Assembly: GCF_003367505.1 (NCBI RefSeq)
Contig: NZ_PXXX01000006.1
Location: 62,001-126,000 of the forward strand
DNA length: 64,000 nucleotides
Origin: Lysinibacillus capsici
GTDB lineage: Bacteria; Bacillota; Bacilli; Bacillales_A; Planococcaceae
Direction: 5' to 3'
Shown: positions 31,518-40,020 of the stretch, piece by piece
Layout: each line of letters begins with the position of its first letter
How positions within the stretch are numbered: the stretch's first letter is position 1
Translations under genes and position numbers: made by a program
Notes under the pieces: model-generated
What the model was told of the DNA's origin: nothing
Databases searched by the model: none
What the model saw: only the letters and a program-made list of their open reading frames with translations

Positions 31518-33089
31518 TTAGCCAAGTACATTCAAGACATCATCAATTTTTTTACTATGTGATAAAATGCCATAATTCATCCATGTTAAAAAGTCTACTT
31601 CATAGACACAGTTGCTTTTAACGGCAGCTAGGTTTTTCCAAGTAGGAGTTTTTAAAATAGCACGTTCCTCATTTTCATAAATGGAATGTTGTTTATCAAA
31701 GGTAATAAATAAATGATCAGCATCTAATTGCAACAATTGAGCAAATGTCAGTTGTGCTTTACGTTGATTGTGCGGAATACTCCATACTAGTGAATGTGGC
31801 ATTAAACCTAAGTCACGATATAAAATGGGGCCCGTATAGCCACATTCAGGACCCGCGTATAGAGTAATGCCAATGGCTGAAATACGGAGAAATGCTACAC
31901 TTTGCCCATAAACAGATTTGCTAAGAATTCCTTTTGCTTGTTGTACTTTATCTTCATATTGTAGGATTACGTCTTGCATCAAGGAGGTTTTTCCTGTTAG
32001 ATCTGCAATTTTAAATAAAGTAGATTGCCAATTCTCTCCAGGGTGTGAAAGATGGCAGACGGGGGCTACTTCATCTAAGTGCTGAAAGGATTCCCAACGC
32101 TCTACACCAGAATCTAACATAATTAAAGTTGGCTTATAGTAAAAGAGTCGATCCATTTCTCTATTTTGTACATCGATATCTGGCACTTTCTGTAGACCTA
32201 AATAGTCTTGTTTTCCCCATTTTGAATGACTGAATTGAGCAATTGGCGTAATCCCAAGCGCAACAAAGAAATCTTCTAAGAATGGTGCAAATACACGTAT
32301 ATGGCTGCTTTGATTTCTTCGATATTGTCCTGGAGAGATGCCAATATGTTCTTTAAAACGACGATTGAAATAATACTCATTATTAAATCCGACAGACTGG
32401 CTAATTTCAAATACTCGATCATTTGTTGTCATTAATAATTGCTTAGCTTTTTCAATACGAAGTTTAGTTAAATAGTGAAGAGGAATTTGTCCCGTAATAT
32501 CTTTAAAAATGCGCGTATAATTCCATCTTGGTACGTCAGCTAGCTGTGCTAGCTGCTCAACCGTCCACTCTTTTTCAAAATGTTTATGTAAATGGTTAAT
32601 GGACTGCTCAACAGATTGTCGATCATTTTTTTGCATCTGCTTGGGTATGGTTTGATGTAAGAGTAATAACATCAGCTCTTGAAAGTGTACATGCTGTTCA
32701 AAAATCGTGTGTTCATCCTCCGCTAACCGGTTCTGATAGATGACTTCTAGCAGTCTATGACATTGTGAAAAGGGGAGAAGATGTCGTTCGCTGATACTTG
32801 TAAAATGACTATATGAATTCTGACTATTGCTGAGATTGACAATGTTGAATTGTAATTGATAAAAACAAAGGTGCTCACTTTGAATATGGATACTAACCGT
32901 GTTATTTGGCGGAATCAATATGCACTTTTCTTCACTAAAATGAATGATGTCATGATCTATTTTTAGCTTTCCGCTACCATCCATTACGATGAAAAGTGTA
33001 TAGAAATCACTACTAATCAATAACTTTTTTGATGATTGAATTGAATAAGAGATATTTTGTAACGTATAAACATGTGTTAAGTTACCCAT
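31518..33089 (-). CDS. AraC regulator fused to a siderophore-binding domain (Btr-like)
   Basis: A 523-aa protein in three parts: an N-terminal AraC sensor region (about 1-165), two HTH motifs (about 170-270, with VEQLAQLADVPRWNYTRIFK and VFEISQSVGFNNEYYFNRRF), and a TroA-type binding-protein domain to the end. B. subtilis Btr has this layout and activates siderophore uptake when it binds bacillibactin. Its binding domain shares the GKQDYLGL motif with the adjacent lipoprotein at 33530, suggesting both bind the same ligand. ATG 33089 follows GGGGTG. The longer frame runs into the dispersed repeat and is rejected. Confidence 0.87.
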   Translation of the reverse strand: MGNLTHVYTLQNISYSIQSSKKLLISSDFYTLFIVMDGSGKLKIDHDIIHFSEEKCILIPPNNTVSIHIQSEHLCFYQLQFNIVNLSNSQNSYSHFTSISERHLLPFSQCHRLLEVIYQNRLAEDEHTIFEQHVHFQELMLLLLHQTIPKQMQKNDRQSVEQSINHLHKHFEKEWTVEQLAQLADVPRWNYTRIFKDITGQIPLHYLTKLRIEKAKQLLMTTNDRVFEISQSVGFNNEYYFNRRFKEHIGISPGQYRRNQSSHIRVFAPFLEDFFVALGITPIAQFSHSKWGKQDYLGLQKVPDIDVQNREMDRLFYYKPTLIMLDSGVERWESFQHLDEVAPVCHLSHPGENWQSTLFKIADLTGKTSLMQDVILQYEDKVQQAKGILSKSVYGQSVAFLRISAIGITLYAGPECGYTGPILYRDLGLMPHSLVWSIPHNQRKAQLTFAQLLQLDADHLFITFDKQHSIYENEERAILKTPTWKNLAAVKSNCVYEVDFLTWMNYGILSHSKKIDDVLNVLG

Positions 33090-33127
33090 TGATAATTCAC
33101 CCCTTTTTTTGAATTGGCAGAACAACA

Positions 33128-33157
33128 CAAAGAAAGCCCTCATTAAGAGCTTTCTTT
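33128..33157 (-). terminator. Terminator-like hairpin, copy 1
   Basis: AAAGAAAGC pairs with GCTTTCTTT. This 30-bp sequence is identical to 33494-33523. It lies upstream of the Btr-like gene, where no gene ends, so it is probably a duplicate of the lipoprotein gene terminator. Confidence 0.6.
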
Positions 33158-33182
33158 CATGTTGTTGAAAAAAGATCATGTG

Positions 33183-33379
33183 ACTAGTAGAAAAAGCCCC
33201 TTTAGCAAGGCAAGGGGTTGATTTCCGCTCCGCCAGCGTCCTTTCCGGGGGGCGTCTGATGAGCCGCTTCACTCACTTGCGTTCGCTCCAGGGTCTCACC
33301 TGTGACGCTAAATCCCCTAGGAGTGACGCTGGCTCCACTCCAATCAACCATGCTGCTAACTTCTTCTTTCGTACTAGCA
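33183..33379. repeat. Large palindromic dispersed repeat, about 197 bp
   Basis: The two ends are inverted copies: GGTTGATT and GCCAGCGTC on the left match the reverse complement of GACGCTGGC and AATCAACC on the right. The outer CTAGTA and TTAGCA blocks also pair, so the element folds into one long imperfect hairpin. It is much more GC-rich than its surroundings and has no transposase. One arm recurs at 2281-2346. Apparent ORFs in it are not genes. Confidence 0.75.
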
Positions 33380-33493
33380 GTAGGGAACAAAAAAGTCTAT
33401 TAAAGAGAGGTTAGGCACTTATTGAGTGACAACACCTATCCATTTTCTCCTTCACAAAAGTGCTATTGACTATTTTGTTTTTTAACACTAAGC

Positions 33494-33523
33494 CAAAGAA
33501 AGCCCTCATTAAGAGCTTTCTTT
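33494..33523 (-). terminator. Terminator of the siderophore-binding lipoprotein gene, copy 2
   Basis: The same 30-bp hairpin as at 33128-33157, starting 7 bp after the stop codon of the leftward lipoprotein gene, where a terminator is expected. Confidence 0.75.
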
Positions 33524-33529
33524 GGAAAA

Positions 33530-34489
33530 TTATTTGACGAACCATTTCTCTAGATCATCATACTTTAGCAAGTTGGCTGTGATTGCGCCAGATTGCCAAT
33601 ATGTGCGATCAGCAATATAAACATGCCCATTTTTTACAGCAGGGAGTGTTTTCCATAGTGTACTATCTAACCATTTAATGGCTTCTTGGTTTTCTTTAGA
33701 CTCCCATGTTCCGTTTGAAGGGAAAAGGATGATATGATCCGCATCTAATTCCGTGATAGCCTCTTCTGATAAAACCTCGTGAAATTCTGTCATATCACGG
33801 GCTAATGGATGTGGTGTTAAGCCTGTCTCTGTGTAAATATAGCCAGAGTAGCGATTTTTAATGCCAAATAACGCTAATGTATTATCTGCTACATTTAGTC
33901 GTACAACAGCAACTGTTTCGTCTCCGATTGATTCATCTAGTTTTGCTTTTAAATCGGAAACACGTTGCTCATATCGATCAACCATTTCTTTTGCTTTATC
34001 GGAAATATTTAAAACATCAGCTATTGTTTTCGCAATTTCACGTGGATCTTGTAGAATATCTTCTTTCAAGCGGTAAGTAGGCGCTACCTTTGAGTATTCA
34101 TCATACTTTGCCTTGTCTGCGGCACCATCTACAATGATTAAATCAGGCTTGGCTTGTAATAATGTTTCCATGCTACCAGTAATGTCGAACTCAGGAACAT
34201 CTAATCCTAAATAGTCCTGTTTTCCCCAAGATGGGTGATACCATTGCACAACGGGTTTTACATCCAAAGCAGTTAAATAGTCTTCCAAATAGATAGCAGC
34301 TACACGCTGTGGATTTGTAGGAATTTCTACTTTTCCAAACTCGTCTTCTACAATTCTTGTATCTTTAGATGATTGTTCTTCTGTAGCTGTATCCTCTTTT
34401 ACTTCATTTGAGCCACAGGCACCTAATACGAATATAAGTGCAAAGAAAACTACAAATGAAAAATATCGACCTCTACGCATTTTATTCAC
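33530..34489 (-). CDS. Fe-siderophore-binding lipoprotein
   Basis: A 319-aa extracellular lipoprotein with a signal sequence and lipobox LGAC (Cys about 25), followed by a type III (FecB/TroA) binding fold: RIVEDEFGKVEIPTNPQRVAAI near the start and the long helix linking two lobes near 165-190. Such proteins deliver ferric siderophores to FecCD-type permeases. No permease or ATPase gene is adjacent, so it must share one encoded elsewhere. A Fur box precedes it. AGGAGTG lies before the ATG. Confidence 0.9.
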   Translation of the reverse strand: MNKMRRGRYFSFVVFFALIFVLGACGSNEVKEDTATEEQSSKDTRIVEDEFGKVEIPTNPQRVAAIYLEDYLTALDVKPVVQWYHPSWGKQDYLGLDVPEFDITGSMETLLQAKPDLIIVDGAADKAKYDEYSKVAPTYRLKEDILQDPREIAKTIADVLNISDKAKEMVDRYEQRVSDLKAKLDESIGDETVAVVRLNVADNTLALFGIKNRYSGYIYTETGLTPHPLARDMTEFHEVLSEEAITELDADHIILFPSNGTWESKENQEAIKWLDSTLWKTLPAVKNGHVYIADRTYWQSGAITANLLKYDDLEKWFVK

Positions 34490-34531
34490 TCCTATAGATT
34501 TACTAAAACAGTAAGGGTATTCCCTTAAATT

Positions 34532-34548
34532 AGAATGATAATCATTCT
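34532..34548. promoter_or_regulatory. Fur box
   Basis: AGAATGATAATCATTCT is a perfect 17-bp palindrome apart from its central base and matches the Bacillus Fur 7-1-7 consensus. It lies 43 bp before the lipoprotein gene. Confidence 0.88.
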
Positions 34549-34638
34549 CGTTTGGTTCAAGTAAATTATAGGATACTACATATCAACAAACAATACACAT
34601 TCTCTACTACTTTTTTATACAAAATGAAATTCAGAGAG

Positions 34639-35823
34639 TTATTGTTTTTTGTTATCGAAAAGTAACCATAAAAGTGTAACAATTGCTGCTAGCATAACCA
34701 TCAGGAATCCGTATATAGGCGTATGTGCCAACGATTGGTGGCGAATAATAAAGCCTCCGATATATGAGCCTAAAAATATGCCAATATTGAAAGCAGAAAT
34801 ATTCAATGCTGAGGCCATTGAAATTGCTGATGGTATATATTTTTCAGATAGTAGAACAGCATATAGCTGCAATCCTGGGACATTCATAAACATGAACAAT
34901 CCCATTGTCAGCACCATTATTAATCCCATAATAGGTGATTCAAGAGTAAAGCCAATGCCAAGCAATGCCAATGCAAGTCCAACAAAAATAATAAAGATGG
35001 AACGTAGCGGATTATGATTAGCAAAATGACCTCCAAGAGTATTACCGATAGCTACACAAATACCATAGACAACTAGAATAATGACGACTGTATGTGGGGA
35101 ATACCCCATATATTGCTCTAAAATAGGTGAAACATATGTGTAGACAACAAAAGCACCGCCGTATCCAATTGCGGTAATGAATAGTATTAAGATCATTCGA
35201 ATATTGCCTAATACTTTGCCAATATCACGAATAGAGATGGGATTGCCTTTCGATAATTGGCTAGGTACTAAAAATGCATTACTAATTAAACCGACAATTC
35301 CAATGACAACAATAAAAATGAATGACATACGCCAATCTGTTACTTGTCCAATAAATGTACCGAGTGGGACACCTGTTACAGTAGCTAATGTTAAGCCAGT
35401 AAACATAAAGGCGATAGCACTTGCTCGTTTATTTGGTTCCACTACATCTGCTGCTATAACAGAAGCGATGGACATAAACACACCATGTGCTAATGCTGAA
35501 ATAATACGTCCGATTAATAGTAATGCGAAATTAGGAGCTAAAGCGACTGCTAGGTTACCCACTATAAAAATGGACATGACAAGCAATAATACGGTTTTTC
35601 GACTAAGGCGTGATGTTAAAGCTGTTAGTAAGGGAGCCCCAACAGTTACCCCTAGTGCATATATAGAAACGGTTAAGCCAGCTGTGCTAAGAGAAATACC
35701 AAAGTCATCTGTAATTAATGGTAAAAGTCCCACACTGATAAATTCAGTGGACCCTATACCAAATGCACTGATAGCAAGTGCTAGTAAGGTAAGTTTAGCA
35801 TTTGGCTTTTTTGATTTTGACAT
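34639..35823 (-). CDS. MFS transporter (DHA1, AraJ/YdhP-like)
   Basis: A 394-aa protein with 12 predicted helices. The FGIGSTEFISVGLLPLI start and the LTSRLSRKTVLL loop after helix 2 are typical of the sugar/nucleoside/drug efflux branch (AraJ, NepI, YdhP). AAAGGAG precedes the ATG. It is divergent from an HxlR regulator with 110 bp between them, so it is probably its target. The substrate cannot be deduced. Confidence 0.87.
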   Translation of the reverse strand: MSKSKKPNAKLTLLALAISAFGIGSTEFISVGLLPLITDDFGISLSTAGLTVSIYALGVTVGAPLLTALTSRLSRKTVLLLVMSIFIVGNLAVALAPNFALLLIGRIISALAHGVFMSIASVIAADVVEPNKRASAIAFMFTGLTLATVTGVPLGTFIGQVTDWRMSFIFIVVIGIVGLISNAFLVPSQLSKGNPISIRDIGKVLGNIRMILILFITAIGYGGAFVVYTYVSPILEQYMGYSPHTVVIILVVYGICVAIGNTLGGHFANHNPLRSIFIIFVGLALALLGIGFTLESPIMGLIMVLTMGLFMFMNVPGLQLYAVLLSEKYIPSAISMASALNISAFNIGIFLGSYIGGFIIRHQSLAHTPIYGFLMVMLAAIVTLLWLLFDNKKQ

Positions 35824-35933
35824 TTTACTACTATCTCCTTTGATTTTTTTTATTATGTGTAGTAATATTCATACATACCAAAAAGATATGTAGAGTACTT
35901 TTAGTTACTTTTGGATATTACAGGAGGTTTACG

Positions 35934-36317
35934 ATGCAAAAAGTTTATAATATTGGTGTTGAAGCTACACTAGAAGTTATTGGTGGTAAATGGAAACCAG
36001 TTATTCTTTGTCATTTAAACCACCATGGTAAAATTCGAACAAACGAATTTCGACGATTGATCCCAGGTATTTCACAAAAAATGCTCACAAACCAATTAAG
36101 GGAACTGGAGCAGGCTGGGTTAATCAATCGAAAGGTCTTCAATCAAGTACCACCAAAAGTTGAATATTCATTAACAGCCTATGGACAAGGAATGGAACCA
36201 ATTCTGAACATGCTTTGTACGTGGGGTGAAAAACATGTTGAATTATTACAGGATAAAGGTGAAGATGTACTGTTAAAACAACGTGATGATGATATTGCCA
36301 TGCAGCAAACATCATAA
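35934..36317 (+). CDS. HxlR family regulator
   Basis: A 127-aa MarR-like winged helix of the HxlR family, with the core EATLEVIGGKWKPVILCHL (about 9-28) and IPGISQKMLTNQLRELEQAGLINR (about 43-66). A Cys at about residue 26 (ILCHL) is not at the redox position of YodB (Cys6), so thiol sensing is uncertain. It probably controls the divergent MFS gene and perhaps the aldo-keto reductase downstream, whose promoter carries a GTAC palindrome. AGGAGG precedes the ATG. Confidence 0.88.
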   Translation: MQKVYNIGVEATLEVIGGKWKPVILCHLNHHGKIRTNEFRRLIPGISQKMLTNQLRELEQAGLINRKVFNQVPPKVEYSLTAYGQGMEPILNMLCTWGEKHVELLQDKGEDVLLKQRDDDIAMQQTS

Positions 36318-36326
36318 TGAGGGGAG

Positions 36327-36360
36327 AAAGAGACTGTCATATACAAGACAGTCTCTTTCC
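36327..36360. terminator. Convergent terminator
   Basis: A perfect 12-bp stem, AAAGAGACTGTC with GACAGTCTCTTT, has an ATATACAA loop, between the HxlR gene and the aldo-keto reductase. Confidence 0.88.
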
Positions 36361-36372
36361 TCTTTTTAATGC

Positions 36373-37218
36373 TTATAGAGCAAAGTCAAATTCATCTGGA
36401 TTTGGTCCAACACGTTGTTCACGATTCATCTCATTGATTAATGCCATTTCTTCGTCTGTTAAAGTAAAGTCAAAGATATCAGCGTTTTGCATCATACGCT
36501 CTCTACGTACTGATTTTGGAATTGTAATCACTCCATTTTGTACATCCCAGCGTAAAATAACCTGAGCATTTGATTTTCCGTATTTTGTTGCGATTTTTGA
36601 AATTGTTTCATCTTCAAGAAGTCCACCTTGCATTAAAGGTGCCCATGCTTCAAGTTGAATTTGGTGCTTGTCACAGAATGAACGAAGCTCCACTTGTTGT
36701 AAGCGTGGGTGGAATTCCACTTGGTTCACAACAGGTTTAATATGAGCAAATGATAATAAGTTATCCAAGTGTGCCACAGTAAAGTTACATACACCGATTG
36801 CTTTGATCTTGCCTTGTTCATATAGGTCTTCAAGTGCTTTCCACGATTCAGCATATTTATCTTTACCAGGCCAATGAATTAGATAAAGGTCTAAATAATC
36901 TAATCCTAATTTTTTTAGGCTCTCTTCATATGCTGCAATTGTTTCATCATAGCTTAAACCATCGTTCCATACTTTAGATGTGATAAATAAATCTTCACGA
37001 CGTAAGCCAGTAGATGCTAGAGCTTGTTTAATACCTTCTCCTACACCTGCTTCATTGCCATAAATAGCAGCAGTATCGATGCTTCGATAGCCAACCTCGA
37101 TAGCATTTTTAACCATTTCTGCAGTAGCGTCATTTTCTACTTGAAAAACCCCTAAACCCATACCAGGCATTTGTAGGCCATTATTTAAAGTGATTGTATC
37201 TTGTAAATGAGTAATCAT
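36373..37218 (-). CDS. Aldo/keto reductase (YvgN/YtbE group)
   Basis: A 281-aa NADPH-dependent TIM-barrel reductase. The catalytic tetrad can be read as Asp in SIDTAAIYGNE (about 48), Tyr (about 53), Lys in TSKVWND (about 82) and His in LIHWPG (about 115). PKSVRRERMMQN supplies cofactor phosphate binding. The group reduces aldehydes such as methylglyoxal. GGAGG precedes the ATG. A 20-bp palindrome in the promoter region suggests specific regulation. Confidence 0.92.
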   Translation of the reverse strand: MITHLQDTITLNNGLQMPGMGLGVFQVENDATAEMVKNAIEVGYRSIDTAAIYGNEAGVGEGIKQALASTGLRREDLFITSKVWNDGLSYDETIAAYEESLKKLGLDYLDLYLIHWPGKDKYAESWKALEDLYEQGKIKAIGVCNFTVAHLDNLLSFAHIKPVVNQVEFHPRLQQVELRSFCDKHQIQLEAWAPLMQGGLLEDETISKIATKYGKSNAQVILRWDVQNGVITIPKSVRRERMMQNADIFDFTLTDEEMALINEMNREQRVGPNPDEFDFAL

Positions 37219-37282
37219 TTTTAGTCCTCCATGTTTTGTGATTATTGGATTGCTTACTCATTATGCTGCTAATAAACTCTCA

Positions 37283-37302
37283 AAAAAAGTACGTACTTTT
37301 TT
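37283..37302. promoter_or_regulatory. Palindromic operator before the aldo/keto reductase
   Basis: Perfect 10-bp arms AAAAAAGTAC and GTACTTTTTT meet at 37292/37293. A related AGTACTTTT half-site lies in the MFS/HxlR divergent region near 35892-35901, so the HxlR protein is a candidate binder. Confidence 0.6.
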
Positions 37303-37549
37303 GTGTCATAGAAACGTAGAGGTAACTTTTGTGAGCTGGCAATGATTAGAGGAATAAAAATATTTATTGATGATGAACGATTAAATAAAAATGTCACACC
37401 TGATTGGTCTTAACTACTAGTAAAAATATCGAGTAGTCTACAAAAGGCTTTGGAGACAATTAAACAAATATTTTTCTTGCGGTAATAAAAGGAAATATAC
37501 GTTCGGTAGAGAATTAAAGTAGTAATACTTTAAAAAGGGGATTTTGAAG
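37303..37549. other. Intergenic region without a recognised feature
   Basis: The stretch between the operator and the VOC gene holds only short frames without ribosome binding sites, and the presumed promoter of the VOC gene. Nothing else was identified. Confidence 0.35.
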
Positions 37550-37990
37550 ATGAATCGTTTAAATTTAATTACACTAGGTGTTAAAGATATGGTGGAATCT
37601 CTAAATTTTTATCGAGAGGGACTGGGTTTTGAAGTGGTGGTATACGGAGAGGAGACGAATCCCGATGTCATGTTCTTTAATAATGGAGGAACAAAAATAT
37701 CGTTATTTCCAATTGAACGTTTAGTCAAAGATATTAATGAATCCAATCCACCAGAAATTAGCCAAGGCTTTGGTGGAATCACGCTTGCCTATAATGGTAA
37801 ATCAAAAGAAGAAGTAGATCGAGTCTTTGCATTAGCAAAAAAGGCGGGTGCAGAAATTATTAAGGAGCCCGTAACTGTATTTTGGGGTGGCTATAGTGGA
37901 TATTTTCAAGATCCAAATGGCTACTATTGGGAAGTTGCCTATGGCGACATGTGGCAGTTTGATGAGAATGATATGCTGATTATTCAATAA
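37550..37990 (+). CDS. VOC/glyoxalase-family protein
   Basis: A 146-aa protein with a VOC fold. The beta strand LITLGVKDMVESLNFYREGLGFEV opens the first module, and GYFQDPNGYYWEVAYGD near 118-134 closes the second, with a Glu ligand. It resembles glyoxalase/bleomycin-resistance-type proteins, but the first metal His is not obvious, so enzyme or binding role is open. ATG 37550 is preferred over the TTG two codons earlier because AAGGGG lies 9 bp before it. Confidence 0.82.
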   Translation: MNRLNLITLGVKDMVESLNFYREGLGFEVVVYGEETNPDVMFFNNGGTKISLFPIERLVKDINESNPPEISQGFGGITLAYNGKSKEEVDRVFALAKKAGAEIIKEPVTVFWGGYSGYFQDPNGYYWEVAYGDMWQFDENDMLIIQ

Positions 37991-37996
37991 CTGTTC

Positions 37997-38037
37997 AAAA
38001 AGAGAGCAAACTAACGTTTCTAATTTGTTCTCTTTTT
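37997..38037. terminator. Convergent terminator
   Basis: A 14-bp stem, AAAAAGAGAGCAAA with TTTGTTCTCTTTTT (one G-T pair), between the VOC and LysR genes. Confidence 0.82.
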
Positions 38038-38046
38038 TATTAATCG

Positions 38047-38925
38047 TTAACAATAATACTTCCTCATTAAATCCACAAAGTTTTGAGCGGCTTTAGATAA
38101 ATAATGATTCTTCAGCCATACGAGTCCTACTGAGGTGGATAATTCTGCTGATGGAATTTTGTATGCATGAAGTGGTAAATCTCCATATTGCTTTAAAATA
38201 GTTTCAGGTACGATAGAGGAGCTAAAGCCAGCAGCGATCAAGTTCATTAACAGTGCCGTATCTGAGCATTCTCCAACAATGTGGGACTGCAACTGGAAGC
38301 GAGAAAATGCTTCTAATATCGAATAATGTACGCCTAAGCCTTCAGTGCTTGGTAAAAGGATTGGCCAATTTTGTATGTCAGCTAAAGATACATTGTGTTC
38401 TAAGAAGTCGAATTTTTTGGATTGTATAAAGTAAAATGGTTCAGTGTACATATGAAGAACAGAGAAATCATCTAATTCTAAAGGTAAGCGAATGATGGCA
38501 AGTTCTACAATACGGTCCCTTACTAATTTACATAGATAAGAAGATTCGTTTTGTTGAATTTTATAAGTCACCTTTGGATAATATTGTTGAAATTGTTGTA
38601 GTAATTGAGGTAGCTCAATTACTGAAAATGTATTAATGCCCAATGTCAATCGACCATGAAGGCCTAATCCAATATCCTTAACCTCTGCTTCTGCCTCTTC
38701 CATTAATTGTGCAACCTGCAACGCATATTTGTATAATGTCTTTCCCGCTTCAGTTACTTCAAAATACTTGCCGCTCCTTTCTACCAACTTTGAACCGAGT
38801 TCTTCCTCCATCGTTTTTAAATGCTGACTTAACGGTGGTTGAGAAATATGTAACCTTTCAGCCGCAGCAGAAATCTTTTTTTCCTCCACAATTGCTATAA
38901 AATAGCGTAGTTGTCTTATATCCAA
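38047..38925 (-). CDS. LysR family transcriptional regulator
   Basis: A 292-aa LTTR. The HTH occupies residues 1-60 (MDIRQLRYFIAIVEEKKISAAAERLHISQPPLSQHLK), followed by a linker helix and a periplasmic-binding-like effector domain (about 90-290). It starts at TTG 38925 with GAGGGGTG 7 bp upstream. Its likely target is not evident: the upstream region holds no divergent gene with a clear function, and the VOC gene is convergent. Confidence 0.9.
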   Translation of the reverse strand: MDIRQLRYFIAIVEEKKISAAAERLHISQPPLSQHLKTMEEELGSKLVERSGKYFEVTEAGKTLYKYALQVAQLMEEAEAEVKDIGLGLHGRLTLGINTFSVIELPQLLQQFQQYYPKVTYKIQQNESSYLCKLVRDRIVELAIIRLPLELDDFSVLHMYTEPFYFIQSKKFDFLEHNVSLADIQNWPILLPSTEGLGVHYSILEAFSRFQLQSHIVGECSDTALLMNLIAAGFSSSIVPETILKQYGDLPLHAYKIPSAELSTSVGLVWLKNHYLSKAAQNFVDLMRKYYC

Positions 38926-39351
38926 ACATAAACACCCCTCTTTTTTATAGGTAAAACCTAAGTAAATTATATTTCTCTAATATTTTTAATATAGTTAGGG
39001 CCATGTTAGCATATTTATCAAAGAAAAAAGAAGTAAAGTTTCTTTTTTCAAGCACCTAAATGTGAAGCGAGCAACGTCGATGAAAAAATAATTCAACTTA
39101 GGAGTATATGATTCTTGCATGCTTTGGGGCTTGCCTTGTAATACCGATTCCCTACACCTTTCTAAATGAATTTGAAGCAGTTGATAAAGTAGCAACGTAT
39201 ACTATAAAAGAGCAACTTTTATTAGTTGCTTTTTTCAATAAATCAACGTTTTTGAATTTCCTAAGAAAATAAATAACAGTTCCCCTATAATAACCATGTA
39301 TGGAAATTATAAATTTCTAATTTTAGTTAAATGTATCAAGGAGGTTGAACA
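38926..39351. other. 426-bp region without a supported gene
   Basis: It contains a weak 54-codon plus-strand frame (39108-39272) with AGGAG too close to its ATG. A hairpin inside that frame (AGAGCAAC with GTTGCTTTT, about 39209-39236) has a T run and looks like the terminator of a vanished plus-strand gene. The remainder presumably holds the promoter of the response regulator. Nothing else was seen. Confidence 0.35.
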
Positions 39352-40020
39352 TTGATTCGTATATTGTACATAGAAGATGAAAAAGAAATCGGACAATGGG
39401 TAAGCAAGGAATTAACTGAACGAGGTTATGACGTGACATGGCTGGAATCAGGGGAGGGGCTTGAGCAACATATTAACTCAAAAGATATTGCTATATTGGA
39501 TGTGATGCTACCTGGATTGGACGGTTTCTCCTTAGGTAAAAGAATTAAACGGGAAAATAAAGACCTGCCAATTCTAATGTTATCAGCACGAACAGCTGTT
39601 GAAGATAAAATTGAAGGGCTGCATTTTGCTGATGATTACCTAACAAAGCCATTTCACCCTGATGAGCTCGTAGCAAGACTGGAAGTATTATTAAGAAGAT
39701 ATCAAAAAAGTGATGATGTACTGACATTGCAGCACCTTAAAATTGATACGAAAGATATGCAAATAATCAATACGATTGATGAAGAAGAAATTCTTTTGAC
39801 AGGAAAACAATTTTATTTATTACAGTATTTTATTCGTCATTTAAATCAAATTTTAACGAAGGAACAACTCTATGAGGGTGTTTGGGGTGAGAGCTATATA
39901 GAAGGTGATAAAACACTCATGGTGCATATTCGTTACTTAAGAGAAAAAATAGAAATCAATCCTGCAAAGCCTATGATTATTGAAACAATCAGAGGCATTG
40001 GCTATAGGGTGAAACAATGA
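39352..40020 (+). CDS. OmpR-family response regulator
   Basis: A 222-aa regulator. The receiver domain has acidic residues EDE (about 8-10), phosphorylation site Asp50 in AILDVMLPG and Lys in LTKPFHP (about 99). The C-terminal winged helix (about 128-222) ends TIRGIGYRVKQ. It starts at TTG with AAGGAGG 7 bp upstream and overlaps the kinase gene by 4 bp. It is the best candidate to bind the TTTAAAC boxes before the ABC operon at 41427 and the Ere-family gene at 27090. Confidence 0.93.
   Translation: MIRILYIEDEKEIGQWVSKELTERGYDVTWLESGEGLEQHINSKDIAILDVMLPGLDGFSLGKRIKRENKDLPILMLSARTAVEDKIEGLHFADDYLTKPFHPDELVARLEVLLRRYQKSDDVLTLQHLKIDTKDMQIINTIDEEEILLTGKQFYLLQYFIRHLNQILTKEQLYEGVWGESYIEGDKTLMVHIRYLREKIEINPAKPMIIETIRGIGYRVKQ

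Noticed and set aside
33090-33272. N-terminal 61-codon extension of the Btr-like regulator
   Set aside because: It runs through the terminator copy and into the repeat, while ATG 33089 has a GGGGTG site and matches the AraC-type start.
33202-33390. 62-codon minus-strand frame with apparently good coding text
   Set aside because: It lies wholly within the palindromic dispersed repeat and has no ribosome binding site. Its translation reflects the repeat, not a protein family.
34649-35893. Long plus-strand frames opposite the MFS gene
   Set aside because: They are antisense shadows rich in Ile, Thr and Pro, with no ribosome binding site. The MFS protein on the other strand is clear.
37342-37416. 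24-codon frame before the VOC gene
   Set aside because: It has no ribosome binding site and no recognisable motif.
39108-39272. 54-codon plus-strand frame starting MILACFGACLVIPIPYTF
   Set aside because: AGGAG is too close to the ATG, a T-run hairpin lies inside the frame, and no family is recognisable. It is kept only as part of the intergenic note.
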